NCBI GenBank assembly: GCA_033807775.1
Contig: CM066318.1
Coordinates: 87,934,879-87,998,878 of the forward strand
DNA from: Saussurea involucrata
Taxonomy: Eukaryota > Streptophyta > Magnoliopsida > Asterales > Asteraceae
DNA: 64,000 nucleotides
Direction of reading: 5' to 3'
Made by a program: the position numbers and the translations under genes. The notes under the pieces were generated by a model that was not told where the DNA came from, did no database searches, and was given only the letters and a program-made list of their open reading frames with translations. Shown here piece after piece: positions 11,527 through 22,540 of the stretch (positions are counted from its first letter, which is position 1; the number at the start of each line of letters is the position of its first letter).

Positions 11527-12082
11527 ATGACGACCGACGTACCAGATGCAGGGTCGTCCAAGCAAGAGGGTTTCAAAACTGCTTTTTCATCGAAAGCTTC
11601 GGATACCAGTCTGAAGCATTTTGAGGAGGAGGAATCACAAACTGAAGAGGATATTCTGAAGTTGGAAGAGGAGTACAATTAAAGACTTCTTGCACTTCGG
11701 AAAAAGAAGGAAGGGGTCGAGAAGAAACGGAAAGAAGAGGAAGAAAGGTTGGCAAAAGAGGAGGCAGAAAGAGTAAGGAAAGAGGAGGAAGAGAGAATCC
11801 GAAAAGAAGAAGCCGAACGGTTGGCGAGAGAGGAAGAGGAGAGGCAAAGGGTCGAAAAGGAGAAGTTACTTGCAGAAGCATATGAACAGGGCTACAGAGT
11901 CCTTCTGGATGTATACACGCGATCGGGATGTGGTCATGAACCAGATGTTACAAGGTGCCCATCCCCAACTAGCCGCACAGCTCCCCGAGTTTCCAGAAGG
12001 TATCTGTCCCTCTAATGACAGTGACGATGGTCTCAGCGAAGACTCTGCTGCAAGCTCACCACCGGCGACTCCTGCCCCTTGA
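11527..12082 (+). pseudogene. Third reading frame of element II, K/E-rich coiled coil
   Basis: Starting at ATG 11527, the frame encodes about 130 residues: a Ser/Gln/Glu-rich head, then a long Lys/Glu/Arg heptad-like stretch (KEEAERVRKEEEERIRKE and more), which predicts a coiled coil. A TAA at 11680-11682 interrupts it (CAA to TAA by C-to-T). Near 11905-11925 the plausible frame shifts to one that ends TGA 12080-12082 after an acidic Ser/Asp-rich tail (SNDSDDGLSEDSAASS). Between pol and the 3' LTR, Athila elements often carry an env-like frame. This one shows no signal peptide or membrane segment, so I do not call it env. A short upstream frame (ATG 11397, MARSKRLNPNPNEPD) overlaps its start. 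Function unknown. Confidence 0.55.
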
Positions 12083-12423
12083 ATGGTTTGTTGGGACTGT
12101 GGTTCCCACTCTTGATGCTCTCAAAAACAATTTTTATTATCTGTTTGGTTTGCTATTCTGCCTATGGCTAGGCATTTGACAATTTGCTACTGTTTATTTT
12201 TAATGATGCATGATATCTTGCTGCTAAGCAGGTGCTTTTGGGTACTAACTTACTTCTTGTTTGAATGTTTGATTGATCCTCTTCCATTTTAAGGTGCAAC
12301 TTTCGGCTTCCAACTTAAAAAGTCCCTTTTATAAGTATGACTCTCAACTTGTCACGTTAAAATGATTTAGGCCATTTTTTGCATCAAACACAACCTTTTT
12401 GTACCCCCAACCACCTCCTTCGC

Positions 12424-13097
12424 ACCAATTTCCAAGTCACAGTGAGGACACTGTGCAATCTTAAGTTTGAGGTGGGGACTTCCAGTGTGACTTCCAGTCT
12501 TTCCACAGTGGGGACACTGTGAAGTCATAAGTTTGAGGTGGGTAAGCCATACCCCCCTCCAAAAAAAAATACAAAAACAGAAGAAAATCGGAGTGTCACT
12601 AACAAAATTGATGGTGTGCCTTTTCTAGACCATCAAAGTGCTCACTCCCAGAAAATTGATGGTGTGCCTATTCTGGACCATCAGAATACCCACTCTCACA
12701 AAAATAGTCATACCCAAATAAAGCCTGAAAGTGTACGTACTTACCCATGCAAAATACTAAACATTCACTTCTTGAAATAAAAATCTCAAAGCGAGATTCT
12801 CGGTCCATGTTTGGAAGTAGTTACTACAAAACCCTTGGGAAAAATATTCAAAGCCAAAAACCCTTCGAACCCAAGAAAGTCCTATTGATCAAATGTGAAC
12901 AAGGGAAAGAGTTCGTCAGGTACAAAAGTGAAGTTTTTATTTTGGAACCGAAAGAAGCATCCATGTAGGGAGATCAACATATATTCAGAGTGAGAAGTCA
13001 GTAAGTCCCTGAAAGCTCATAAGTGCATAATTTAATTTTATTTTCTTTCTTTCTTTTTTATTACTTGGGGACAAGTAATGGTTTAAGTTTGAGGTTG
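12424..13097 (+). repeat. Non-coding 3' region of element II with short duplications
   Basis: It holds two copies of a block with cacagtg, ggacactgtg and aagtttgaggtgggga (about 12440-12545), and a 48-bp tandem duplication (12604-12651 and 12652-12699) around gatggtgtgcc ... accatc. The stretch ends with the probable polypurine tract aagtttgaggttg directly before the LTR. No convincing protein is encoded. Confidence 0.65.
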
Positions 13098-14701
13098 TGA
13101 TAACTCTATTTTTAGAGTTATTATTTTCTTTTATTTTTATTTTATTTCGTCAATTTTTAGCCATTTCACTTCTCAAAACCCCCATTCTAGGTAATATTCA
13201 TGAAAATGAGCAAAAAGAGTGAACCATAGTTTTTATAAACCATTTTGGTAGAGTTTTGGTGCTTTTTCACGAAATATCCGCAGTGACTTGCGCATCCCAC
13301 TCCAGACCCCACTATCGAGCAGAGAAGAAGACAAAAGAAAATCAACTCTTAGTTGGGAAGTAAAGTTCTGGAGAATGGAAGGTTCAATTGGCAGAGGCAA
13401 GGGATTGAGAAGTACAAGCATGTTCCTAAAAGCATGGCAAGATGAATTGGTTAATAACCCCCATGGTACTTTAAAGTTGACTTTTTGGAAAGGTGATGGG
13501 TCCTATGGATAAAAGAACTAAAGGCTTGTGGATAGAAGTATTGCACAAAGAAGCTGAATCCTATGACTCTTCAGTCCTTATTCTCTAGTTAAAACCCATT
13601 TTTGTGTAAAACCCAACCTTTCCTCTTAGTATAAAAAGGGGTGTTGGGTTCCATTTAATTAAGCTTGCATATCTTCATCTACCACATTAAGTGATAGTTT
13701 AGTTCTAGTTGTTAGCTCTCATTTACTGCAGTAGTTCATTAAATTTCTGTATTTTCAATTCCTAGTTTAATTTTTAGTTTCGAGTAATTTGTGGCAGTGA
13801 CGTACCCTCGTTCCCCATTGCAGTTTTAAAACAAGTCACTTTCAGTTTACTTATGTGCAACTCTTCATCTTTTTCTTTCTTTACTTCAGTAATTATAGGC
13901 TAAGCATCCTTTGGGATGTAGGAAAGAGAAGTACCTGGATTTTAGAGAAAATGCTTGAGTAATCTTTATACTTGGAATATTTATTGTTTTGGTCATTCAC
14001 TCTCAATTATTGCCCAATGATGCGAACAAGCCGATCACTTGTAAGGATCTAAAGTCTAGTTCTTAACTCGGAAATGAGTAGAACGCAGTGACACGAGCTT
14101 GGATGATGCTAGGGGATTCGAAAGAATTCTTATGACACTTGCGAAAGTGAGGTCGACACAGTGAGCTAATCTCAACCCTCTGGAGTAGTAGGCAAGCTAG
14201 TTTGTGTATTAAAAACACTTAGAGTATTTGTCTCTACACATTCCATCGAGGCCTGAAAAGATCCATTTTGAGATTACCATTGACAAAACAATAGATACTA
14301 AGAGTATTGGATTTTTACCTAAAGGTGTGAGTATTTTGTAACCGGGCTTTTCTAGCGAAAATGCCTATCTCAAGTACAAGGATCATTTTTAGGATCAGGT
14401 ATTTAATATAAAATCTAGGGAAAATCTAACTTACATTCCTTTTTTTAAATCTTAAGTAAAATCGTTAAAATAGCATTTCACTGAACCAAACCAAAATATT
14501 GCTTCTTCTGTAATTGAAACTTGTAAAAGGAAGCTCATGAGAACCATATTGTCGTGATTGCCCAGTCCCTGTGGATTCGATTCTGGTATTTTACCAACTA
14601 TTACTTGCTGTGACGATCATAGTGATCAGTGTACACTTGCACTTCCCACTGTGGACAGTTTGCAACCCACTGCGATTAAAACACATATTTCGCACGTACC
14701 A
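13098..14701 (+). repeat. 3' LTR of element II
   Basis: It has the same length and ends as 3792-5395, with about 2 percent scattered substitutions. The TATA box is conserved at 13630-13637. It could promote transcription into the copia remnant downstream, but nothing shows that it does. Confidence 0.95.
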
Positions 14702-14706
14702 CATGC

Positions 14707-14751
14707 GTAAACCACCCAATTTGAGATTAAAAATAATGTCGAGAATCAACA
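14707..14751 (-). repeat. 5' LTR of element I, terminal piece
   Basis: After the target duplication of element II, the sequence up to AATCAACA is neither element II nor copia. On the minus strand it starts TGTTGATTCTCGACATT, giving the missing TG end for the LTR at 2577-3791. ttatc at 14752-14756 would be one copy of element I's own target duplication; the other copy is outside the window. Confidence 0.7.
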
Positions 14752-14752
14752 T

Positions 14753-15653
14753 TATCACTTATCCTCGAACTTTAAGATGAAAGATCTTGGAGAAGTAGAT
14801 ACGATTCTTGGGATTAAAATCAAAAGGTCAGAATCTCAAATTTCTCTTAGTCAATCCCACTACATAGAGAAGATACTAACTAAGTTTCAACATTTAAACA
14901 TAAAGGAGTTCAATACTCCATTTGACTCAAGTGTGAAACTTGATAAAAACTCTGGTAGAGCGGTGGCTCAACTAGAGTATGCTAGTGCAATAGGATGCAT
15001 GATGTATGCAATGCATTGTACTAGACAGGATATTGCTTTTGCTGTGAGTAGACTAAGTCAATATACAAGTAATCTGAGTCCAGATCACTGGAAGGCAATT
15101 AGTAGAGTATTGGGATACTTGAAAAAAAACCAGTGATCTAGAGTTGACGTACACGACACATCCAAGAATCTTGGAAGGATACTCTGATGCCAGTTGGATA
15201 GATCTCTCAAGTGATTCAAAATCCACGAGTGGGTGGATTTATACACTTGGTGGTGGAGCGATTTCTTGGGTAAGCAAGAAACAAACATGTATCGCTCATT
15301 CGACTATGGAAGCCGAATTTATTGCCCTAGTTGCTGCGGGTAAAGAAGCCGAATGGATTAGAGATATGCTGTCAGATATCTATTTATGGCCACGTCCAAC
15401 TCCTTCAATTCCCATGTATTGTGACAGTGAAGCCACACTGTCAAAAGTTTACAACGCCGTGTATAATGGGAAGTCGCAACACATAGGTCTCCGACAGAAT
15501 TATGTGAGACAATTGATCGAAAATGGTACCATAGTATTGTGTATATCAAGTCGTGTGGAAACTTGGCAGATCCACTAACTAAGCCTCTGACGAGAGACTT
15601 AGTAGGATCAACTACCAGACACATGGGTCTGAAACCACGTAAAATCGGTTAGT
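14753..15653 (+). pseudogene. copia pol: end of RT and RNase H
   Basis: Segment 14777-15136 has the C-terminal copia RT motifs [23 protein letters not shown] and [14 protein letters not shown]. An extra A in the 8-A run at 15121-15129 shifts the frame. The next segment, to 15578, is RNase [39 protein letters not shown] second frameshift near 15540 restores the usual C-terminal path (ADPLTKPL ... HMGLKP), ending at TAG 15651-15653. The N-terminal Gag, protease, integrase and RT fingers are absent. The domain order is diagnostic for Ty1/copia, not gypsy. Confidence 0.9.
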
Positions 15654-16150
15654 GATGGGAACCCAACTTGGATTTAGTGCTCCTATCTCATAAGTTTAAT
15701 GGGTAACAACAAGTCATTCAACTGTAGAAGGTACTATCAATCAAGATAGACCCATGCAAGGTATTTGATAGTACGTCGTTGCCGACAATGAGGATGAGTT
15801 TGATATCTTAACAAAGTTTGAAGGCATCTTAGCAACGAAGATGATATAGAATTTTGCCTATATGACTAAGAGGTGGTGCCGCCTAAAATGAAGAGTAGTG
15901 GTTCATCTTCTAGAAAGTCATGAAGAGGATTTAGCGCATGGCCATATTCGCGCTCAGTGAGAAAGCAATTAAGTAAGATGATGTGTGTAAGTAAGCCGAA
16001 GCAGTCTTAAGATTCAAGGTTTAATTCCTAAGGATACCGTTGAATTGATCTCTTCTTGCATACGTGCATGAAACAGGGTTTAATCTTAGTGACACCACTG
16101 TGACACCGTCTTATATGAATGTCAGAAAACTTTCCAACCTGGTGGGGGAT
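15654..16150 (+). other. copia 3' untranslated region and polypurine tract
   Basis: Non-coding stretch between the pol stop and the LTR. It ends in ggtgggggat, the purine tract that primes plus-strand DNA, directly against TGTTGG of the LTR. I see nothing else in it. Confidence 0.6.
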
Positions 16151-17254
16151 TGTTGGCAGGTTGGAAATATTGTGGGAGTTTGGAAGTTTTCTTCTATCCC
16201 ACATAGATGGAAATGGGGAAAACAAGGGAACCTTATAAGCCCTTCCATTCAATTGAGATTTGAATGAATTAATGGGCTTATGGTGGGGGTTTCAAAGAAG
16301 TGCAACGCACACGCGCACGCACGTGGCTGTGTCCAAGGCACGAGCGCGGTTTTCGCAGAGTGGTGCGAGGAAGCGCACTTTGCACTTCGCACGCTCGCAT
16401 CGGAGCTGAGGAGCCTCACCCCGAGCTCCCGAGATTCTTTTTGCAGAGAATAATAGAGAAACGAGAGTATGTTATTGATATTTACGGTATTAATCAGTTC
16501 GAATTCGAATTTGAACTTTCAAAAACGTGTTAAATGAGTCGGAGACTAAGTCTCCAACTAACCTTAAGTGGCTCCCGATTTTCGGGATTAAGCCCACATT
16601 TTTAGCCCACGAGTTTAGTTTTTCCAGTATTGGTATTCACTGCCATTTAACACACACACAAAAAATCAGAAAACTCTCTATGTTCTCTTCTTCTCTCGGC
16701 TTTCTCTGTTTTTGGCAGCCCTTTCCCATCTCGTTTTTTGCAGCGATTTTGCTTTAAAATTCAATTATCGTTGTTGTCGATAATCTGAAAATACTGCATC
16801 AAATCCTGGGCTTTGCGGTCTTGTACTCACAGCTTTAGAGTGACCGTATAAAACCTTTAAGGACAGGTTTTCTCACTGTGCAGTTCGTTTACTCTTTGAT
16901 CGACAAAACAGGTTAGTATTTAATCAGTTATCGTGTTATTTATTTTTCCGTTTACTAGAGTGAGCAGTCCGCTTCTACCTCATTCTTTAACGAATCTATC
17001 GCAAAGGATATAATTGTTTTTAGGTTAATTAAATTTGAGTTTTAATTGATAATCGTACAATTTTATTGTTCTAATACGATTTTAGTTATAAAATTGTTAT
17101 CTTTATAAATAAAGTTGCAAACTTTATTTATAAAGTGGTGTTTATTAAAGTTCATATAATCTCTTGTTGCAATCTTCTATAATAAAGCTGAATTTTAATT
17201 AGTTAAGTTCAATTAATTATTTTACTGAATTTTACTGATACGAAAAATTCAACA
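16151..17254 (+). repeat. copia 3' LTR
   Basis: 1104 bp starting TGTTGGCAGG and ending AATTCAACA, with inverted TGTTG/CAACA ends, directly after the polypurine tract. A TATA-like ttataag occurs at 16233. It is followed by ttacc, one half of a possible 5-bp target duplication. There is no second LTR in the window to confirm the ends. Confidence 0.75.
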
Positions 17255-17292
17255 TTACCAGGTAAGACTTTCGGTCTTTTCATTCATTCTTA

Positions 17293-17952
17293 GGCCATCC
17301 GTACCCCATAAGGGAATCTTTCAAATATTCCAGCTCCACGTCAGCGCCACATCAGCTTTTCTCTCATCCCTCACTCAATCCCTAACAATCCCTAAACACT
17401 CGTACCCCATTCTCTCAAACCCTTTTGCCACCTCATTTATTTTAATTCTTTTATTTATACATTTAATTATTTAACAAAATAAAAATATTTATATATTTTT
17501 TAATAAATAAAAATAAGATAAATAATAAAAATTAAAATTCATATCATTCATTAAAAATAAAAATTACAAAATAAATTTAAAAATCTACTCGTCGTCATTG
17601 TTGGTGAACCGGGTTGTGGCGAATCCATATTGTTTAAAATAAGAGGTTGAGAGAATTTGAGAGAGTTTGAGAGGTGTGAAAAATAAGAGGTTGAGAGAAT
17701 TTGAGAGAGTTTGAGAGGTGTGAGAAATAAGAGGTTGAGAGTTAAATATATAGTGGGATTAAATTGAGAATTTTTTTTTACAAAGAGCCGTTCAACGGCA
17801 TTATTTTTAAAAATTAAATAATTTTTTTTAATAAAGCTTCGGGATGAATCGGGAACCCATCCCCGAAATCCATCCCGCCCCGCTGAACCCGCACCCCCCG
17901 TAGCCCATACCGAGCCATCCCGCTGCCCATCCCGAATGGGCTACGGATGGCC
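17293..17952. mobile_element. TTA-flanked MITE, GGCCATCCGTA ends
   Basis: 660 bp with inverted ends GGCCATCCGTA / TACGGATGGCC-like, flanked on both sides by TTA (17290-17292 and 17953-17955). A TTA/TAA duplication is the mark of PIF/Harbinger elements. The inside is AT-rich and non-coding, with a roughly 44-bp tandem repeat around gagaggttgagagaatttg (about 17640-17745). It has no transposase. Confidence 0.72.
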
Positions 17953-18089
17953 TTACTAGGTAAAAAATTTTATCCTTGTCATATCAATATGACTAAATAG
18001 TAAGTAACGATAAACACTTACACAAATAAATGTTTGGTAAACGCGGCTTACATTTTGTTAACAACTTGATTCATTTTGTGCATTTTTTA

Positions 18090-20563
18090 GAGTAAATTAC
18101 ATAAATCGTCCCTGTGGTATGGTCACTTTTTAGATATCGTCCCTAAAACGAAAAAATTACTGCGTCCTTGTAGTTCGACTAACCGCACACAGAGGGTCCC
18201 TCCCTCTAACGCCGTCTGTTAACCCAGTTAACTCAAGGGGTATTTTGGTCTTTTTACGTTTGTTTTTGTCTTTATCCTAAAAGAAAACTAAAAAACAAAT
18301 AAATAAATTAAAAAATACCCACCCCCTACACCCACTACCCCCCCCCCCCTCCTCCTTCTTCTTCTTCCTCACGACACCCCCCCACCCCCTTCCTCACCTT
18401 TCTTCTTCCCCACCTCCAGCCACCACCCCCGGCCACCACTTGAAGCTGCAAATCGTAACCACCTCCATCCTTGAGACCTGCAACTCTCTCTCTCTCTCTC
18501 ATAGTATTCAAAAGTCGAGAATAGTTGAGAATATATCTTGCAACAATAGTTTTCTTTTTAATGCTTCCTGCAGCTTTAGTAAGTATCATCTGCTGCAGAT
18601 GTTGATCCAACTTAACAAACCCATGGTTTCTGAAAATTGCTGGATGTATGCAGTTTCTAATTAACCATGGTTGTATTCAATATTTTCTCAGTATCTATGT
18701 ATGATAATAATTGGACCATTGATCAATGGCAGCTGCCGCATAAAATCTGTAACAAGGATATATAAGAACAAATTTAGTGTGACTGCTTGGCCCAGGTTTC
18801 AATTAAATATATTTGTGATCTCAAAACGGAAGATTTCATATATTTCTTAAAATCAAGTTGCATTTCATGATCTTTCATTGATGAATGATGATCTATACCT
18901 TGCTAATGTTATACATACATATGGTTTATATAATTAATAATGTAGATGAAGACTTTGATATCATACCCCAAGTTTATCCATATATATATATATAGCCTTA
19001 GGTTCAATAGAGAAGTGCAAAATTTTAGAGAAATGATCTTGGCCATTTATTCTGTCAAGATCGGTTATAATTGGTCAAAAGTGGCGGCTTTGACTGGTCA
19101 AAAGTTGCGGCTGTTCCAAAAATAGAAAGGCAATTTCGTAACTTTTACAAAAAACACGGGCTGAGTTCATATATGAATCTGTGTGTTTTACATATGAACT
19201 ATACGTTCATATATGAACCTTTGTAATTCACATATGAACTCTTTATAACTAATTCATATATGAATCTTGTGATTCATATATGAACTTTTGTATTTCATAT
19301 ATGAAACTAATTAACTGTAAGTTCATATATAAATCAGTTGAACCAATTAACTGATTCATATATGAATCTTTGTGTTCATATATGAACCTTTGTGATTCAT
19401 ATATGAATTTTTTTAACTAATTCATATATGAACTTTTGTGTTCATATATGAACCTTTGTGATTCATATATGAAATTTTTTTAACTACTTCTGATCTGAAC
19501 AAATTAACTGATTCATATATGAATCACAAAGAATCATATACGAATCACAAAGGTTCATATATGAATTAGTTAAAAAGAGTTTATATGTGAATTACAAAGA
19601 TTCATATATGAACACAAAGGTTTATATATGAATCACACAGATTCATATATAAACTCGTCACGCGTATTTTTTACGAAACTACCCCTCTATCTTGTGCAGA
19701 CCACGCGAGTATTTATCCGATGCTTCTCGGTCAAAGTCGTCGATCTTGACCGAATAAATGGCCAAGATCACTTCTTTATTTCTCTAAAATTTTACACTTT
19801 TCTATTGAACCTCTCCCTATATATATATATATATAATTACTAACATTATATATCATATATATATATGATATATATATATATGATATTTTTGATGATTTGT
19901 AGTTTTGTTTTAATGTGTCATAGTGATATGATATTAATTTGAAAATTGTCTGTTAATTTACACCGTCAATGTATAGATACAAAATGATATTAAAGTTAAG
20001 AAAACAAGAGTTAAACGTGAAAAATGTTAGGTATAAACCACTGAAAAAGAGGTAAAATTAGGTTGCTATATATATATATGCTAAACTTACCTGAGAATCA
20101 CGAGAGACGAGAAGAGTGTACGAGAATCTTGGTCACTAACTGAGGGTTTTTCCTCTTGTTTCTCTTGGAGGGAGGGGATGAATGGATGATGAAGACATGG
20201 ACTTTCCAAATCGGCTTCAAGTGGTGGCCGGAGGTGGTGGAAGAAGAAAGGTGAGGAAGGGGGTGGGGGTGTCGTGAGGAGGAAGAAGAAGGAGGAGGGG
20301 GGGGGGGGGGGGGTAGTGGGTGTAGGGGGGGTATTTTTTAATTTATTTATTTGTTTTTTAGTTTTCTTTTAGGATAAAGACAAAAACAGACGTAAAAAGA
20401 TCAAAATACCCCTTGAGTTAACTGGGTTAACAGACGGCGTTAGAGGGAGGGACCCTCTGCATGCGGTTAGTCGAGCCACAGGGACGCTCAATGTAATTTT
20501 TTTGTTTTAGGGACTATATCCAAAAAGTGACCATACCACATGGACGATTTATGTAATTTACTC
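18090..20563. mobile_element. Long-TIR non-autonomous element (Mutator-like), 2.5 kb
   Basis: Inverted arms of about 350 bp (18090-18447 and 20214-20563) start GAGTAAATTACATAAATCGTCC and include facing poly-C (18341-18352) and poly-G (about 20298-20313) runs. Flanks are T-rich and give no clean 9-bp duplication. The middle is non-coding and hosts another hairpin element (18995-19817). The terminal word is shared with 22541-24078, which does have a 9-bp duplication, hence the Mutator-like call. The G/C-rich open frames in the arms are products of the repeats. Confidence 0.72.
18995..19817. mobile_element. Hairpin element of ttcatatatgaa repeats, in a (TA)n tract
   Basis: The ends are inverted repeats of about 65 bp (aggttcaatagagaag ... 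ggccatttattc) lying between (TA)n tracts at 18981-18994 and 19817-19834. The interior is built from more than 20 copies of the palindrome ttcatatatgaa and variants (19170-19660). It is nested inside the long-TIR element at 18090-20563. No coding potential. Confidence 0.75.
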
Positions 20564-20626
20564 TTTTTTTAATAGCATTGATGTTTAAAAAAAACACTAC
20601 TGTAGAGTTGCCTACCTTTATACTTA

Positions 20627-21194
20627 GAGCACCCACATAGGAGTTGCAAATTGAATTGCAAATGGAAAATTTGTCAGAGAATGAAAGCCACCTAGGATTT
20701 GGCTTGCAACACTTGCAATCCATATTGCAAGTCCCACGTCAATAATTGTTTTCATTTTCTATTTATTTAAATAGATTAAATTATAAATTATATATTAAAT
20801 GGTTTATTAAATGGTTTTCATTTATTATGTTTAATATTTAATAAATTATATATTAAATGGTTTATTTTTATCTATATGTAATCTTTTTAATTCAATAAAT
20901 GTTGTGTTTTGATATAATTTAATAAATTATATATTATTATATCATATATTAATCGTTTATTTGAAATTAATGTTTATATTTTAATTAACATTAAATTAAA
21001 ATAAAGAATTTTATATATTATGTTATATTAATTAAAAAATAAAATGTATATAATAATTTATAAAGTAATTAATAAATGTTATAGTGGGGACCACTTTTGA
21101 AAGTGTAGGTGGATTGCATGTGTGTGGAAGGTAATTGCAAATGCTGAGGTGGCACAATTGAAAGTGTAAATGAATTGCAGGGATGTGGATGGTC
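20627..21194. mobile_element. TTA-flanked MITE, GAGCACCCACAT / GACCATCCACAT ends
   Basis: 568 bp flanked by TTA (20624-20626, 21195-21197) with imperfect inverted ends and repeats of the word aattgcaa/gttgcaa near both ends. The middle is very AT-rich and non-coding. By the 3-bp TTA duplication it fits PIF/Harbinger-type MITEs. Confidence 0.65.
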
Positions 21195-21323
21195 TTATAG
21201 CAGCCGGAATCACATGCTCCAATCAGAAGAGCATCTCACACGTCATTCTCAATTAATCACCGTACGATTGAATCATGCCTCGCCCAAGATAAAAATTCCA
21301 TGAATCTTACGGCTAAATTGAAG

Positions 21324-21684
21324 GGAAATTGACCAAAATACTTATTTCACCGTCTTATCTCCAACTTTTAATCACCTAACTTAACTTTTTACAAAAATAA
21401 CCAAGATCCCGCAAGTCTGACACCGCAAGGCTTGCGGTGTCAGCTTTTTCTGACAAAACGAAAAAAAATTATTATTTCTGACAAAACGCAAACCTTGCGG
21501 TGGTTTGCGGTTTTGTCATTTTTAAAAAAAAAATAAATTTTTTTTCGTTTTGTCAGAAAAAGCTGACACCGCAAGCCTTGCGGTGTCAGGTTTGCAAGAT
21601 CTTAGTTATATTTTTAAAAAGTTAAGTGGGATGATTAAAAGTTGAAGATGAGATGGTGAAATGGTTATTTTGATCAATTTCCCC
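21324..21684. mobile_element. Fold-back element with perfect 9-bp duplication
   Basis: The arms pair over almost the whole 361 bp, from GGAAATTGACCAAAATA inward. Each arm carries a nested near-perfect palindrome ctgacaccgcaag/cttgcggtgtcag (21417-21443 and 21563-21589). The flanking 9-mers aaattgaag (21315-21323 and 21685-21693) are identical, supporting a Mutator-like origin. A transcript across it would form a long hairpin. No protein. Confidence 0.8.
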
Positions 21685-21693
21685 AAATTGAAG

Positions 21694-22531
21694 CATAGAC
21701 AACAATATGTAGAGACACACGTGGGTGATAATTGACAATGTGTGCGCCAACTCAGCTACAGCTATACGGACTCGAAACCCCGCGATGCGATGACAGAATA
21801 CGTCAGACTGAGACACTGAGTCATGTCAGAGTCCACTTTCCCCAGTTTTACAATTCAACCCCACATAGTTAACGTATTTGATAACATCTATCCTAAACTT
21901 TGCATCTACAACCAAAAAGTACCTTCAAAACAAGGTATTGCAAATAAGACCCTTAGTATTGTTTAATTACAAAATAGGGTTGATCATATGTTGCTCACAA
22001 CATCTTCAAAATGATAACACTTAGTAGTGGATGAATTAGAAAAAAATTATTATAACGTTTGAATTGATAATTATTTTTTAAGCTTACATATCGGTCGTAA
22101 AATTATTTAAAATCCATAAATTATAACGTTGATTATGTGATTTTTTCTATTACTCCTTATATGACGGTTACTATTACCTCGTCTTTAATCTATATGTTTT
22201 AACTTGTAAGTATTCTTTGATATGAAACACCGATTAACAAACGTATCAAACCAAAAAAAAATATAAACTAAATATATTTGAATCCTCATAAAAATAGGGT
22301 AAATGGGTAATGGTCAAGCTTTAATGGAATGGAATAAAATGAATTATAAATTATTATTGTCGACTATATGTATAAGTTAAATGATACGTATATAATAAGA
22401 CAATGTTGTTTATATCGTAAAACATAATTATTTTTATATACCAATATCACTAACAAATGTAAATCAAATTAAACATGTTCAATATATTTTACTCAAAAGT
22501 AAAGTTTAAATATTACTAATGTGTATAATAA
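21694..22531. other. AT-rich intergenic DNA
   Basis: No long open frame, inverted repeat or tandem repeat that I can support; low-GC intergenic sequence up to the 9-bp duplication of the next element. Confidence 0.5.
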
Positions 22532-22540
22532 TAAAAATAG

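Larger units (their letters stand above)
3792..14701 (+). mobile_element. Athila-like Ty3/gypsy retrotransposon, near complete (element II)
   Basis: A 10.9-kb element with 1604-bp LTRs (3792-5395 and 13098-14701), tRNA-Asp primer site at 5402, gag-pol at 5498-10933, a third reading frame at 11527-12082 and a polypurine tract just before 13098. The flanking 5-mers are cacgc (3787-3791) and catgc (14702-14706), a target duplication with one mismatch. It was inserted into the LTR of element I. A by-eye LTR comparison gives about 35 differences in 1604 bp (about 2 percent), which suggests insertion under roughly a million years ago at usual plant rates. Coding capacity is lost through several premature stops. 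Confidence 0.93.
14752..17254 (+). mobile_element. Ty1/copia retrotransposon, 3' part
   Basis: It contains the end of RT, RNase H (14753-15653), a 3' untranslated region, a polypurine tract (ggtgggggat, 16141-16150) and the 3' LTR (16151-17254). The 5' portion is missing here because element I inserted into the RT gene; it should lie left of the window. It is the oldest layer of the nest. Confidence 0.9.

Noticed and set aside
11527..12082. env-like gene of element II
   Set aside because: No signal peptide, transmembrane segment or furin-like site is visible; the product would be a soluble coiled coil.
18335..18610. Gly/Glu-rich minus-strand frame
   Set aside because: It comes from simple-sequence DNA (CTT, poly-C) in the arm of the 18090-20563 element; the other arm contains the inverse.
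19170..19660. CRISPR-like array
   Set aside because: The repeats are 12-bp palindromes without uniform unique spacers, in a plant transposon hairpin.
20298..20313. G-quadruplex regulatory element
   Set aside because: A plain poly-G run facing a poly-C run in the other arm; it is explained by the inverted repeat and is prone to slippage.
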